This document shows positions 36,201-46,766 of a DNA stretch of 64,000 nucleotides, piece after piece. The notes below the pieces were generated by a model, which saw nothing but the letters and a program-made list of their open reading frames with translations, was not told the DNA's origin and did no database searches. The translations under genes were made by a program, and so were the position numbers. Positions within the stretch are counted from its first letter, which is position 1, and every line of letters starts with the position of its first letter. The stretch covers positions 13,653,563 to 13,717,562 of the forward strand of contig NC_057922.1 of assembly GCF_018873765.1 (NCBI RefSeq), read 5' to 3'. The DNA comes from Telopea speciosissima (taxonomy: Eukaryota > Streptophyta > Magnoliopsida > Proteales > Proteaceae).

Positions 36201-39200
36201 CCTCTCCGAAGCTTAACCTCATCTGGAATGATCTTCCTCCTATCCCCAGAAGTCTTTTGAGAAGAGGCGACTGTGTCACTTGGAAAATAGGCAATTCAAG
36301 CTCCTTCTCCTCAGAATCTGCTTGGGATCTCGCCCGTCTCAAAGGTCCTTTGTCCCTTGGACAAAGTTTCTTTGGTTTAAGCACCACATTCCTAGGCACT
36401 GCTTCACGGCTTGGAGGATCTTCACTAATTGCCTTCCAACTCGGGCATTCCTTCGTCATTGCTAGATCGCAGTGACCCCCTCTTGCTGTCTTTGCTGGAA
36501 CAATGTGGAAGACACTGACCTTTGAATGCCCTGCTGCGGCAACAATTTTGAAAGGTATCCTAATCAAGTGCTGGCCAGCCCCTAGAAGAATTCTCCCTTT
36601 CTCTCGGGAATGGATTTGGATTGATATGACCTTTGCCGGCTCCTCTATTTGTGATACAGTCGGAAAGTTAGCTTTTTGTGCAACTCTCAACCATATTTGG
36701 ATGCAGCACAAAATCAGGAAATGGATCTCCAACTCTAGGTCTTATCAGCAGATTTGGGATTCCATTTCGTTTGAAATTAAGGTGAAATTATCGTCTGCTC
36801 CTCCCTCTTCTTGTCTTGACACCCCAAGGAACAGACTTATTGTTGTCTTCTGGGGTCTCTCCTCTGTCTCTCTTGTTTCTCATAGCTGAGGCTTTGGCTT
36901 CAATTTTTTTTGTTTTGTTGCTCCTCTTCGGAGGCCCTGTAATTCTTTTCTCTCTTTGGTAATGAATTTCTTATTCACCCAAAAAAAAGATACTACTTCT
37001 AACTTGAGTAATTTCATGTCCAGACCTCACCCCCACCTTATGGGCTTATATAATTTAGACCCATTACAAGATCAACTTCTTAAGCAAGTAGCCCAAGTCC
37101 CTTAAAATTATTCATGGTCCAAAATAAAGTCTTCCTAGGCCCAATCTGGCGGTCTTGACTGCATCAGATTGGACCTGGCTTCAATTATTTAAAATTAAAA
37201 TCAAATTACAGACATGCCCATGATCATATATGACAATTGACTAAAACTCATTCAATCCCCTGGCTTGGAACTGAGCTCCAGATATTGGATTTTGGGCTGG
37301 TTTCTTGGGCTGCCAAAGCAGCTCTACTTTGATACAATTGAGGACTGCTGCATCATTAGTTTTTACTTCCTATTTCCATTACTTTGCCTCTTTTGATTCA
37401 AGTTGCTTGGATATATGAATCCTCATGGTGGTTGTATCTCTTTTTGACTTTTTCAATGCAGTAAATATCACATGGAAGCAAATGTCAATTGTTCCAAGCA
37501 GCGAGGTAAGTGTCCTATCTGTGTAGACATGGTCTTTGGGGCTTTTGGCCAGTTGATTGAGGCCTTTTAATATTTGTTCTAGAGAATTTGTACCATACTA
37601 TTTCTTGGTAAAATTCTCAAGGCTGGTTCTGATTCCAGATGTACAGAAATTGCAGATTTGCGAAAAGATGGCGCTACTGAAAAAGTTGAGGGAGAGAGTA
37701 ACTTTGATGTCTCTGTGGAGCTCACAAAAAAGAAGAAAAAGAAAAACAATGAGGATGGTGCGAACTCCTTAAATGAACAGCCTGTAGTGGGCAATTGTTT
37801 AGCTAAATGTGTTGATTACTTGGACAAGAAATTAGTGGATGAGGTAAGCACTCATATACATGTGAAATCTAAAGAGAAGAAGAAGAAACACAAGCTAGAA
37901 GTGTCTGAGGAGCCTGCTAGTGATACTTCTCATGAACCACAGTCTGATGTATTGAATAAAAGTAAAAAAGACAAAAAGAAAAAGAAAAGCAAGTTGATCC
38001 CTGGATCTCATTTTGAGGATATTGAAAATGGTGAAAATGTTGCTTCTTCAGTAGCCAAGTTGGATGCAGACGATACCTATTGTGTGGTTTCATTGGATGA
38101 GAAACATGTTAAATCTAAAGATAAGAAAAAGAAAAGAAACAGATTGGCTTCTGAAAGTCCATGCTTTGAGGATAAAAAGGAGTTTAATCAAGGAGATCCT
38201 AAGAAAACTGGTTTCACAGAAGAGGATCTTCAGACGAAGGATGATAATGGAGTTGATATAAAGAACAAGAGTTCCAAGAAAAGAAAAAGGTTGGTTTCTG
38301 AAGAAAGCAAATCTCAGTCTGATGGTGGAACAGGCATTAGAGAGGCTCAACTGAGTAAGGATGAGGGTCCGGAGGAGGACAAGGGAAGTCAGCAACATCC
38401 CAAGGAGGCAAAATCCATAGGGGTTGATGAAAATGCTACCAAAAAGAGGAAAACACATAATGGCCATATTGATTCCAATAATTCACGGGAAATGTCTGTT
38501 GACAATCAACTTGGTGGACTTGTCAGCAGGGACTGCGAGAAGGATGGTATAGAACGATCCGCATCAGAGAAAATGATCAAGAAACAGCACAATGGTTCAG
38601 CTGAGGTATGTGCTTTTCTGCTTTATGGTTCACATTGTAAAAGACTTGTACTTGTTGATGTAATGATTTAAGGTTTAGTATTGTGGGACAGATTTTTTTT
38701 TTAGATAAATAAGAAAGAAATATTAAATCATAAAAAAACATAGGAGTCCAAATTATAAAGCACATAGCCACATACATCCAAAACAACAAAAAAGTATTGC
38801 AGGACAAATTGGTCATATGGGCAACACCATCCTGATTTGTCAATTGTAAGAGAAACCTTAATAGACACAATGGATCCTCTGATACACTACATATAATCGA
38901 TCAGATTGTCCCCACCTGATTATAAGGGTTGGATATCTGATATCAGCATTTATTATTTTTTTGATGAGTGATGACTTTATATCAAGTTTAACCTTGTTTT
39001 GATGTATGGACAAGAAATTGACCTGCTAATAGCATACATATAATATTTTTAAGTCATAGGTCCGATGATGTATTCTTGAATCCACTTGACCAGTTTGCAT
39101 GTTTTAATAGTTCCATCTTTCAGATACATTTATTTGATTTAATGGTATGAAAACGTGCCTATAGATTGAGTTATCTTCATCCAGTTGTATCATTTTACCT

Positions 39201-42200
39201 TATGGTTCATCATTCCCTCTATAATCATTTTCTATGTCTGTATGATTATATTATGCTTTTTCTTCTTCTCCCCTGCCGTCCAATCTTCCATTTCTTACTT
39301 TACATTTTCACCCTTTTGTTTGTTACTAGGCTTGGTATGTGCCTTTCATGAAGATTTTGTGTTTGTTGTTAAAATAGAAGTGGCCAATGAAAAAGAAAAT
39401 AATTTTTCTACAATTCCTATTGACTAAAAATTGCTGAAGTATCAAATACCTTTTAATAGGCATTGTAAATACAGTATAAAAATTGACCAAAGCCCGACTA
39501 ACCAAGCGAGGTTGAGTTTATTATACGATTAGATATTTGGTTTACAAACTATCTTGTACAAATGAAGAGAAGAGTAACTTATATAGTTTTGTTCTATGAA
39601 AATTTTATACATAGAAGACTTTGACATTAATTACAATTTTTTCACATTGAGTTTATATTCAATTTGTAGAATAGAACAGTTACCTGATAGATTCCCTAGA
39701 ATGTTTGTACTCGTACTATAAGCTTTAGTGGTAACCTATACTGATGGCACAGTGAAGAGAAAATATCCAACTTGTACTTTAGGTAACTATTTTACCTTAG
39801 AGTGCCCTTTGGTGATTGAATATAGAGGTTAGGCACCTTCTAGTGAATAAAATTTCTCAAGGCAGCAAACAATTAGAAAAACTCGACTTAGGCACAAACC
39901 GTAACAAAGTTCTGGACATGACTAATTTGAACAATGTTTCCAGAATAGGGGGTTGTGTGAAAACAAAAAAAAAATCTGCAACAAACAAGTCGTAGAACCA
40001 GTAATGTCTGATACCATTTTCAGACATTCAAATCTCTGTATCTCACTCAATATGAATCCATTCCGGCTGATATTTTAAAATAAAAAATTTCACTGAATCC
40101 TCTTAATTCCAACCTATAACGCCCAGAAGATCATTTGTATAAGGTTAAATTACACATCACCCCCTGGTTTTTGAAAATACTCAAATGTCCTCCTCTACAG
40201 TAATGGTGTTAGTCTGCTGTTAGTTATTGGTGTGAAAGGACTATTTTACCCTTATACTAAAACATTAAAATTAAATTTACAATAGTACCCTTCATCTTCA
40301 ACCTAAAATACCCCACCCCTTTCCTGCAAAACCCTAAAGATCCACCAAAACCAGATCAAAACCTAAATGGAGATGGGATCCAACCCTATTTCGTTGCCCA
40401 TTCCAGTGAAGAATTAAATCATTAGAATCCACTTCAACAGTAAAACCCATCAGAAAGCAAAAAGAAAGATACAATATTTAAGAGATACTCCAAAAACAGT
40501 AAAACCTATCATTAAAACAAGAAGTGAATATTTGAATTGTTCCAAGAAAAATACAATATTTATTTAAGCCCCACTTGACAAAAAGAAACTGATCGGAGAC
40601 ACAGGATAATTGGCCGAGCATTGCTCAAGACCCACTTGTGATTTCAGAGACTCTCCCTTGCCGTTCTCCGAAATATGCAGAAGCTGATATCTCTGGAGCA
40701 AACATCGACGCGATCTCAAAAGTGAGATAATCCGAAATGGAATGGATTTCGACATAAAGTTCATATTGACCGGAGAGAGAGGGAAGAGTTTCCTGCTCAG
40801 ATTTCTCCGGTGGATTTCAATATGCGAAGTCAAGATTTAACTCTCAACCGCCCTACAATTCTTGGGAAGATCTGGCATGCAACCATGCTCTTGAGTTCGA
40901 ATTCAAGATTTAGCTCCTCTATGAGGAGCTTGCAAGAACAACTCAAATCCTAAAAACCAGAAATAGAGAACCAGAGACTCGAATCCAGGTATCTCCCAGC
41001 TCCATTTCTTCTGATCCGCAATTATTGTCTACCCAAACCCTAGATCTCAAACAATAAAGCCTTTTCAGATCTCAGAAGTTAAAGCTCTTCTCCTTTTTCT
41101 TCTCTCCGGTGAACTTCTGCTTGAGATTGAGTTGCAGGTGTGAGGAAGAGGATGAGTTTGAGGTTTTTAGATACAAGGGTAAAATTGTAAATCTACCCTG
41201 GTCAAGGGTAGATTAGGAATTTAAATTTATTTAACTGGCTGACATCATCACTTAACAGCATAAAACTAATGGTAGGGACTAATTTGTCATATTGGGGTCT
41301 AATATAGGGGGTGATTTGAGTATTTTCAAAAAACGGGGGGTGATTTGAGTTTCGTTTGAAAACCAGGGGGTGACGTGTAATTTACCCTTTGTACAAATAA
41401 TAATAGATCCCTGAAACAAGGCTGGGCGGAATCTACACTACCAGTTCAGAAGTTGAGTAACTTCTAAAACCCAACTCTGTTCAGCCTCAAAATTTGAAGT
41501 CAAAGTTGCACAATAGAAAAGAATTGTTTCCTAAAATTTCAGGCCAACCTGAGATGAATTGAAGGAGTTTTTGCAAATTCTTTCAACCCAAAATTGTTGT
41601 TAGGATGGACTAACAGTAACAATAACTTAAACTCAGAGTACTAATCAGCAGAGAGAGAATCAATCTGACCTGATACTTGAAGGAACAATCAGAAGAATTA
41701 TTAGAGGATCACCAGCCAAACCTGGGAATAATGAGTGGTGATATGCACTAGCAGCACAACCATATCAAGTTGCCTCATAACCCAAACGAAAACTTCATGA
41801 ATCAATAAGAACGTACGATACATTGATGCGTAAGACAGTTATTAATAGACCAGCTATGTGATGCAGAATTCCAGTAATAAGAGAAGAAGGGCTTTTTGTT
41901 TGGTTTAGTTTTCTGAGTCAAACTGAACCTGTGATTCAACATTGGTTCATGTTAGACTTAATTTCAAGCATAGTTGTCATGGCGTCCTGGCACTGGAGAA
42001 GTTTGCATGGCGACCTACCCCATGGCGTCCCTCTTTTATTTCTTATTCCTGTCTCTCTTTCCCTCTTCAATTTCTTCTTCTTGTCTTCGATTTCTTTCGA
42101 TTTCTTCTTTCCCTCTTCGATCTCTTCTTCGATTTCTTCTTCCTGTCTTCTTTCCCTCTTCGATTTCTGAATTTTCTTCTTAAAACTTGAGAAACAATAG

Positions 42201-45023
42201 AGAAAAAATAAAACATGGCTTGAGTATACATCTATTAAAACATTAAAAATAGAGAAAATAAAAAATAAAACATGGTCGACATGGCAACGCCATGGCGGGC
42301 GACATGTCGACGTGACACCCCTCCACCGACTTGGATCGCCGTGACGCCGTGACAACTATGATTTCAAGTCCCCTATGGGTTATATGGGTCATGGACCAAG
42401 TATTTTTGGGTTTTTAATTTTAAAAGGCCCATTCTATAAGCCCAAATGATAACTTACTTTCAAATCTGAAACTAGTTGACACATCTGAAATCAAATAAAG
42501 AATATATAAACAACTGATAAGACTTTCAAATGCAAGTGACAGATCAAGAGATTAACTACCAATATACAGAACTGTTACTAACCTGCAAGGATGATTCAGA
42601 ACTGGTTCCAGCACCATAACAGTCCACTGACATAGAAGAAGCAACCTTCTGCAGGAGAGAAAGAAACATATCGGAAGTAGGCAACCTAGCCGCAGCCTGG
42701 GAAGCAAAGCATATCGATAGCAGGGAGAAACAGGGGTGCGATTTGCAAAGAAAAGGGAGAGAAAGAACAGTGGTTGATGGAAAAGAAAGGGGGAGAGAGA
42801 AGAGTCTCATAATTTCAAATAAAATAATAGTTAACCACCCCCCCTCTCCCTCTCTCCAACTTTCAGTCAATTAGGGTGTTTACAGCTCTTTTATATTAAA
42901 ACAGAAACTAGAATCCCTCTCGACTTCTACAGTTCTACTGGCTAACAAGTAATAACAATTAACAAGTTGAATTAGACTTTTTAAATAATAAAATACTTGC
43001 CTAAACTGTACCCACAATCAGAATGAGCCCCTCAGCCGGCTTCTAATATATTTAAAAGAGTAAAGTACATAAAGGCTCCTTAGAATTAAAAAAAACATCT
43101 ACTTGTAGCTACCAACGACCAAACTTGGATGCTTGAATTTCTTAAGCTTTGGCTTCCAAAGCTTGTCATATTTGTTCAAACCAATCCGATGCTAATGCAT
43201 CATAGGTCCAGTCGTATGGTCGGTATAGTCTCCTTTCTACTAAATTTCTTTGTTTAAAAGAGTGGGTCCAGGCTAGCATTTATGCTGTCCTTTGTTTATC
43301 CATTTAGAGTTCAGATAGCATTAGGAAAGTTGGTCTCTATCTATGTGTATATGTACCTATACGAGATTTAGAAATTTATCTAATGTACCTAATGAAAATA
43401 GATCTGAATTTTGAAAGTTGTGTGTTGGTGCCTACAATTTTTTTGCAGTAAGGACCCCCTGGAATATGACATATTTTTCATCCCCTTGCTGAACAAAACT
43501 AGTATAAATGCCTGAAAATTGACTTGAAAGTGACAAAAACACAATAAATGCAATTAGATTTCTGGACAATGAAATGGCATCTTTGAAACTCATGTGAAAC
43601 TTTATTCTTATTCTTAAACCCTTCCTGTGCTTGTTTGAGATTTATACGATGTTCTTTATCACATGGACCCATCTTCATCTGTCTATGTTTTGCTAGTTGG
43701 CTAGAGATCATGAAGATAAAGTTCACTCAATTCTGTGACATTTACCCTCCCCCCCCCTTCCCCCCTTTTGTTATTTTTCATTAACAAACTCCTAATTATT
43801 TAAGTAAAGGGGACTTCTAGCTAAGATTCTTCTTGTGGGTAATTATGTTGCAGCCCAAGACGGTTAACGCATTTCAAAGAGTGAAAGTTGAACAAGTGAA
43901 GTTTGTTGATGAGAGGCTTCAGGATAATTCTTATTGGGCAAAGGTGTGTGTTTTGTTCAACCTTTTTCCCCCCCTTATTCATCTTTCTTTTTTAATTTGT
44001 TTAAAAAAATGCTTTTATGTATGGTATGCTCTTTCTTTTCCTTGTATTTGTCACAGCTTTTTCAAATGAAAACTTTCTGCAGGATGGTGCAGAAACTGGA
44101 TATGGTGCAAAAGCACAAGAAGTCCTCGGCCAGGTTAGAGGAAGGTAAATTACCTTGCCTTACTATGCGCAAGCGCAACTATGGTTTTGAATGTTGATAA
44201 AGATAACTTATTGGTCTACTCTTTTCAATGAGTAAATTTCTAAGTAGCTGGTCTCCTCCAGGTCATGTTTTTTTTTTCAAAACCGTCTACTTCATTCACA
44301 GATTCTTAGTACTTCTGGGGACATTCCTTCTGAAGTAGCTCAACTGTTAAGTCTGACATGGAGTTTTAAATATCAATAAAATATATACTATTATTTTTTC
44401 TCTCCTATTTTATAGGGATTCAGATGCCCTGGATCCCATTTAACTATGTTCGAATAGGATCATAGAACAGTGAGTGAACTGTGAACTATGAAGTCATTTT
44501 TGGGAGGTTAGGGGTGTCCTTCAAACATTTCAATCACATCACCTGAAAATCTGGTGTGAATTTTGGATGAATAATGATTACTTTCTGTAGAGAGTAAAAA
44601 CAAAGGTTAGCAATAATATATATGAGGGACAAGGTGACAAGTGGCTCTGAGCAACAAGGGGAAAGAAAGCAAAGGGAAAATAAAAACCCATTGGGCTAGA
44701 AAATACAATAGCATTCAATACCCGGAAAGAACCCAAGAGTATACAAACTCTCCTCAATACAACAACAGTCAATAAATTAATGTACTAGTATCTATTGTCC
44801 ATTTGTTGATTGCTAGCTGATTGCTATCCAACTTAATTTGACAATTTAAGTGCAAAATATCCCATTGGACCTCTTTCTCCCTTTGTGGGTCTTCTATATA
44901 ATGTTTGTTTCTTTCAGGGATTTTCGCCATGAAAAGACAAAGAAGAAACGTGGAAGTTACAGGGGAGGACAGATTGATTTACACTCCCATTCAATAAAGT
45001 TCAATTATTCTGATGAAGAGTGA
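24023..45023 (+). CDS. LisH + SRP40_C nucleolar phosphoprotein (Nopp140/NOLC1-like), 7 coding exons
   Basis: Nopp140/SRP40 proteins are nucleolar/Cajal-body chaperones for snoRNPs and rRNA synthesis. The phase-consistent model joins 24023-24232, 32540-32604, 37462-37505, 37647-38605, 43854-43943, 44083-44144 and 44918-45023: 1,536 nt, 511 aa, with GT..AG at every intron. Residues ~42-66 are a LisH motif (LLFHSIAAYLDRNGFSETLS). Exon 2 adds SLDLEEMFYKYLE. Exon 4 carries about six Lys/Arg clusters (TKKKKKK, KEKKKKHK, KDKKKKKSK, KDKKKKRNR, KKRKR, KKRKT) alternating with acidic/Ser patches. The last ~85 residues are the SRP40_C domain (FQRVKVEQVKFVD, NSYWAKDG, VRGRDFRHEKTKKKRGSY, IKFNYSDEE). The start at 24023 (AACATGG context) is preferred; the frame stays open upstream to 23834. 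Introns 1 (8.3 kb), 2 (4.9 kb) and 4 (5.2 kb) are transposon-filled. Confidence 0.9.
25597..25760 (-). repeat. Au-like SINE (near full length)
   Basis: Reading the minus strand: CAACGGTAAGGTTGCTCC (A-box side), GGTCGCAGGTTTGAGTC (B-box), CATTATGAGCCTCCCC, AGACCCTGCAGTGG and GCACTGGGTACGCCC at the end. This is the best-preserved Au-like SINE in the window. Confidence 0.85.
27978..28305. mobile_element. PIF/Harbinger-like MITE, ~328 bp
   Basis: Left end GGGCCCGTTTGTTTAGAGGG pairs with right end CCCCTCTAAACAAACAAGGCC. Flanks CAA and TAA fit a diverged 3-bp TWA target duplication. It shares its GGCCY-GTTTGTTT terminus and the CACTTCAAAATCCCA inner text with the larger neighbour at 28373. Inserted in Gypsy gag. 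Confidence 0.75.
28373..29510. mobile_element. PIF/Harbinger-like MITE carrying a nested hAT insertion
   Basis: Terminal inverted repeats GGCCCCGTTTGTTTGACGGG and its mirror CCCATCAAACAAACGGGGCC, flanked by perfect TAA on both sides (28370-28372 and 29511-29513), as expected for PIF/Harbinger. Without the nested element it is ~330 bp, equal to the neighbouring copy. Confidence 0.88.
28568..29366. mobile_element. Non-autonomous hAT element, 799 bp
   Basis: TIR TAGGGGTGTCAA at the left and TTGACACCCCTA at the right, flanked by a perfect 8-bp duplication TTTAATGG (28560-28567 and 29367-29374). The interior is rich in CCGACC/GCCCG words and holds no transposase. It sits inside the PIF-like MITE 28373-29510. 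Confidence 0.93.
29564..30715 (-). mobile_element. Solo LTR (copy 2 of the LTR-like repeat) inserted in Gypsy gag
   Basis: Reverse complement of the repeat at 1-1163, plus a further ~155 bp at its outer end. Flanked by CAAGC at 29559-29563 and 30716-30720, a likely 5-bp target duplication (ACAAGC if one more base is counted). The gag reading resumes in the same frame across the insertion if one CAAGC copy is kept. Termini are not a clean TG..CA, so the exact ends are uncertain by a few bases. Confidence 0.75.
31590..31979 (+). mobile_element. RTE-type LINE, 3' end of ORF plus tail
   Basis: Degenerate coding text reads like the C-terminus of a LINE reverse transcriptase (EMRMLRRMCGKT, LRWHGHVQ-type, RASGRSKL, RKDMHNLGL, NRTDWRARIHVA). 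It ends with CCCATTTAGTTGGGATAAGG and (TTG)n. 5' truncated and full of stops. Confidence 0.8.
32540..32604 (+). CDS. Nopp140-like gene, exon 2 (65 nt)
   Basis: Phase 0 in, phase 2 out, between acceptor GGATGCAG and donor AG|GTATGC. Encodes IDDWMGHSLDLEEMFYKYLES, a segment expected just after LisH in plant homologues. It was found by its protein content and is confirmed by phase agreement with exons 1 and 3. Confidence 0.85.
32605..34558 (+). other. Nopp140-like gene, intron 2, left part
   Basis: No gene seen. Contains a short Au-SINE 3' tail at ~33088-33116 (GCCTCGTGCACTGGGTACACC then T-run), a purine-rich block 33190-33430 and a C14 run near 33776. Confidence 0.5.
34571..36987 (+). mobile_element. 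5'-truncated L1-type LINE with target-site duplication
   Basis: Flanked by AGATACTACTTC at 34559-34570 and 36988-36999, with a short A-run before the right copy. Coding text in several frames matches the end of plant L1 reverse transcriptase and its zf-RVT tail (LSGLRINPTKS, VKYLGLPLIPARL, RKGKLLSFAGRLVLI, LSKKEGGLGIRRIKEVN, LDPNGWSPLA, LPTRAFLRH). It is frameshifted and stop-ridden, hence dead. It is split by a hAT at 35213-35968. Confidence 0.9.
35213..35968. mobile_element. Non-autonomous hAT-like element, 756 bp, nested in the LINE
   Basis: Imperfect TIRs TCATAGTTCGAGAACTCG (left) and TCAAGGTTCTAAAACTCG (right, reverse complement). Flanks TGATTCTT (35205-35212) and TTATTCTT (35969-35976) fit an 8-bp duplication with one change. 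The LINE reading resumes across it (..ADS|WVWRKI..). Both ends are rich in GAGATCTCG words; no transposase. Confidence 0.82.
37000..37461 (+). other. Nopp140-like gene, end of intron 2
   Basis: Unique-looking AT-rich sequence ending in the pyrimidine tract and acceptor TTTTTCAATGCAG. Confidence 0.6.
37462..37505 (+). CDS. Nopp140-like gene, exon 3 (44 nt)
   Basis: Between TTCAATGCAG and GAG|GTAAGT. Entered in phase 2, left in phase 1, it encodes KYHMEANVNCSKQR. In phase 0 it would open with a stop, so exon 2 is required before it. Confidence 0.85.
37647..38605 (+). CDS. Nopp140-like gene, exon 4 (Lys-rich central domain)
   Basis: About 319 codons of alternating basic and acidic/Ser patches, ending GCT GAG|GTATGT in phase 0. 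Two acceptors fit the phase: CAG at 37644-37646 (used here) and CAG at 37653-37655, which would drop three residues. The exon is one uninterrupted reading frame, strong evidence that the gene is alive. Confidence 0.92.
40143..41387. mobile_element. Mutator-like non-autonomous element (MULE), 1,245 bp
   Basis: Ends GGTTAAATTACACATCACCC (left) and GGGTAAATTACACGTCACCC (right, reverse complement), continuing CCCTGGTTTT with a further inner match GAAAATACTCAAAT. Flanked by TTTGTATAA (40134-40142) and TTTGTACAA (41388-41396), a 9-bp duplication with one change. No transposase. The interior (40300-41150) is non-TIR sequence with an 89-aa open frame on the minus strand (40564-40833) that I do not recognise. 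Confidence 0.88.
41969..42360. mobile_element. Non-autonomous hAT element, 392 bp
   Basis: TIRs CATAGTTGTCATGGCGTC and CATAGTTGTCACGGCGTC (right end, reverse complement), flanked by a perfect 8-bp duplication ATTTCAAG (41961-41968 and 42361-42368). The inner CTTCGATTTCTTCTT repeats create spurious open frames on both strands. Confidence 0.93.
43854..43943 (+). CDS. Nopp140-like gene, exon 5 (start of SRP40_C)
   Basis: 30 codons, phase 0 to phase 0, encoding PKTVNAFQRVKVEQVKFVD followed by ERLQDNSYWAK, the opening of the SRP40_C domain. Confidence 0.93.
44083..44144 (+). CDS. Nopp140-like gene, exon 6
   Basis: Encodes DGAETGYGAKAQEVLGQVRG. Acceptor TTTCTGCAG, donor AG|GTAAAT, exits in phase 2. 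Confidence 0.93.
44918..45023 (+). CDS. Nopp140-like gene, exon 7 (end of SRP40_C, stop)
   Basis: Completes the arginine and encodes DFRHEKTKKKRGSYRGG then QIDLHSHSIKFNYSDEE and TGA. Acceptor TGTTTCTTTCAG. Intron 6 (44145-44917) holds no recognised element. Confidence 0.94.
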
Positions 45024-45708
45024 TGGGTGTCTGCTTCAGTGAGCAACAAATTTTGTAATTTTTTTTTATTTCATTGCTCTCAAGTCTCAAGTTTCTGAGA
45101 TGGAAACTCTTATTTCTCTTCATTAGTGCAATATTTCATTAATGTTTTGCTTATCATTAGATACTGATTTTTTTTTTTTTGGGGGGGGTGAACTAGGAAA
45201 TATATTTTTACTTCTATTTCATCGGTTCTGGAATTCATTTTTATAGAATTGATAAGATTTTAAAAGAAAGTAGACTTCACAAGATTTCCAATACAATAAA
45301 TGGCTAGCAAGCAAAAAGCTCGACTAATGTGAGAGCGATAAATGATTGAAGATCATTTTTAATACTTTTTTGTGTGGTATCATAAAGTATGTGTACGAAA
45401 CTACATTTTGTCTGGTATTCATGATATTTGAATGGACGTTTACCCCCTAAAAAAAGAGTGGATACATGTCTTGTAGAGAAAACTTGTCCTCTTGTTTTGA
45501 ACAAAAACACATTAATGTCTAGAAAGATACCTTTATTTAGAAATACGGCTCATGTTCTAAGTGCTGCAGCGCAGGCTACACATGGGCCTGCCACCCACGG
45601 GGGTTAGGGTGGTTATTGCACTCACCCCCATGTGTCTTGGCACAGCCTGGCAAAAAGAACATTCTCTCTTAGAAATATATCTTTTAGGGGATGGATGCAT
45701 GGAGGAAT
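45024..45708. other. 3' flank of the Nopp140-like gene
   Basis: T-rich 3' UTR-like sequence, then AT-rich DNA. A G9 run at ~45181 follows a T-run. A short MITE-like stretch around 45560-45660 has GCAGGCTACACATGGGCCTG and CACAGCCTGGC text. No gene seen. Confidence 0.5.
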
Positions 45709-45767
45709 TTCCCCCCCCCCCCTCCCCCTTGCCCTCCCCATCCCCATCCCCATCCCCATCCCCATCA
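45709..45767. repeat. C-run and (CCCCAT)n microsatellite
   Basis: A C13 tract followed by about five CCCCAT units. It drives the proline/serine-rich open frames seen here, which are not genes. Confidence 0.9.
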
Positions 45768-45844
45768 AGTCTCTATCTCATAGGGGTTGGAGTTGTTTGG
45801 TCATTTTTATGCCCATCCAACTGTACTTAATGTAGGTTGTGCAT

Positions 45845-46012
45845 GAAAACTATGGCTCGGGCTCCTCTCTAGGGAGGCTTAGTGCCAAGGAATACATCCG
45901 AAGGCTGGTCGTGTGTTGAGATACGTGTAGGCGAACATCTTGACACACTCCCAGCCTTTGGATGCTGCCTGGGCGAGGCCTCCCTCGAGAGGAGTTGGAT
46001 CCGAAAACTTTT
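45845..46012. repeat. Palindromic MITE, ~165 bp
   Basis: CTCCTCTCTAGGGAGGC on the left pairs with GCCTCCCTCGAGAGGAG on the right. Inner CCGAAGGCTGG pairs loosely with CCAGCCTTTGG. Confidence 0.75.
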
Positions 46013-46766
46013 GCCCATCTCTTAATAGTAAATAAATGTAATTGTCCATAATTATTAAATAAGACTTTTGTTCTTCAAAATAGATGCCTATCTAATGGTT
46101 CAAAATATCAACCGCAATAAAACAAAATAATAAATATCAATGTGTCCATGATTTGATGAATCAAACCTAAAATGATTTTCCTTTGTTAGAAAAAAAAAAA
46201 TATCTACATTCATACATGTTTCTCATAAAAACACATCTTTGTGAAACGAATCTGTTCTCCTGTTATTGAACATCCATTGTAGGACTATTCTCTATTCTTC
46301 TATTTCTCGAAAAAAAAAAGAATAATACAAGAAATATTAACACAAAAAGATAGGCAATTAATAAATGCATTCGATAAGGGGAACCACCCTTTATCCCTAC
46401 CATTAAAATTGTAATCTAATAGTATTAAATAGATCAAACCTTGATCTAAATCACAAAGAAAATCAAATAAATAATGTTCTACATTTGTTCAACAACCGAA
46501 TCTACTATTAGGCCATGTGCTAATCCCAACTTAGCAAGATCTTTAGAGCCTTATCAAAACCTCAAGAGATGTGGCCTAACCTATACTTGCAAAGGTAAAT
46601 CCTCCAAGATTTTTTCATTCACTGGGTGGTGGAGGGAAACTTAGTCCTACTTATATAGCCTTTTGGGAATAAGACAAAGGTAAACATATTCCTCTCTGCA
46701 GGTGTCAATCAGAGGTATCTATTCTTTTCCTAAAAAAAAAAACCCCCCAACGGTATCTATTCTTAA
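46013..46766. other. AT-rich intergenic DNA; no gene seen
   Basis: Nothing recognisable. Confidence 0.45.

Larger units (their letters stand above)
38606..43853 (+). other. Nopp140-like gene, intron 4 (5.2 kb)
   Basis: Donor GTATGT, acceptor TTATGTTGCAG. Contains a MULE and a hAT element (listed). The remainder (38606-40133, 41397-41960, 42369-43853) is AT-rich, non-coding, with C-runs near 43748; no other gene seen. Confidence 0.75.

Noticed and set aside
36022..36732. 236-aa minus-strand open frame
   Set aside because: Antisense shadow of the LINE coding region, whose plus-strand frames carry the zf-RVT-type text.
37658..38671. Exon 4 frame taken as a complete 337-aa gene
   Set aside because: It opens with a TTG, not ATG, and runs past a good splice donor at 38606; it is the central exon of the larger gene.
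41936..42355. 139-aa Lys/Glu-rich minus-strand frame
   Set aside because: Created by CTTCGATTTCTTCTT repeats inside the hAT element 41969-42360.
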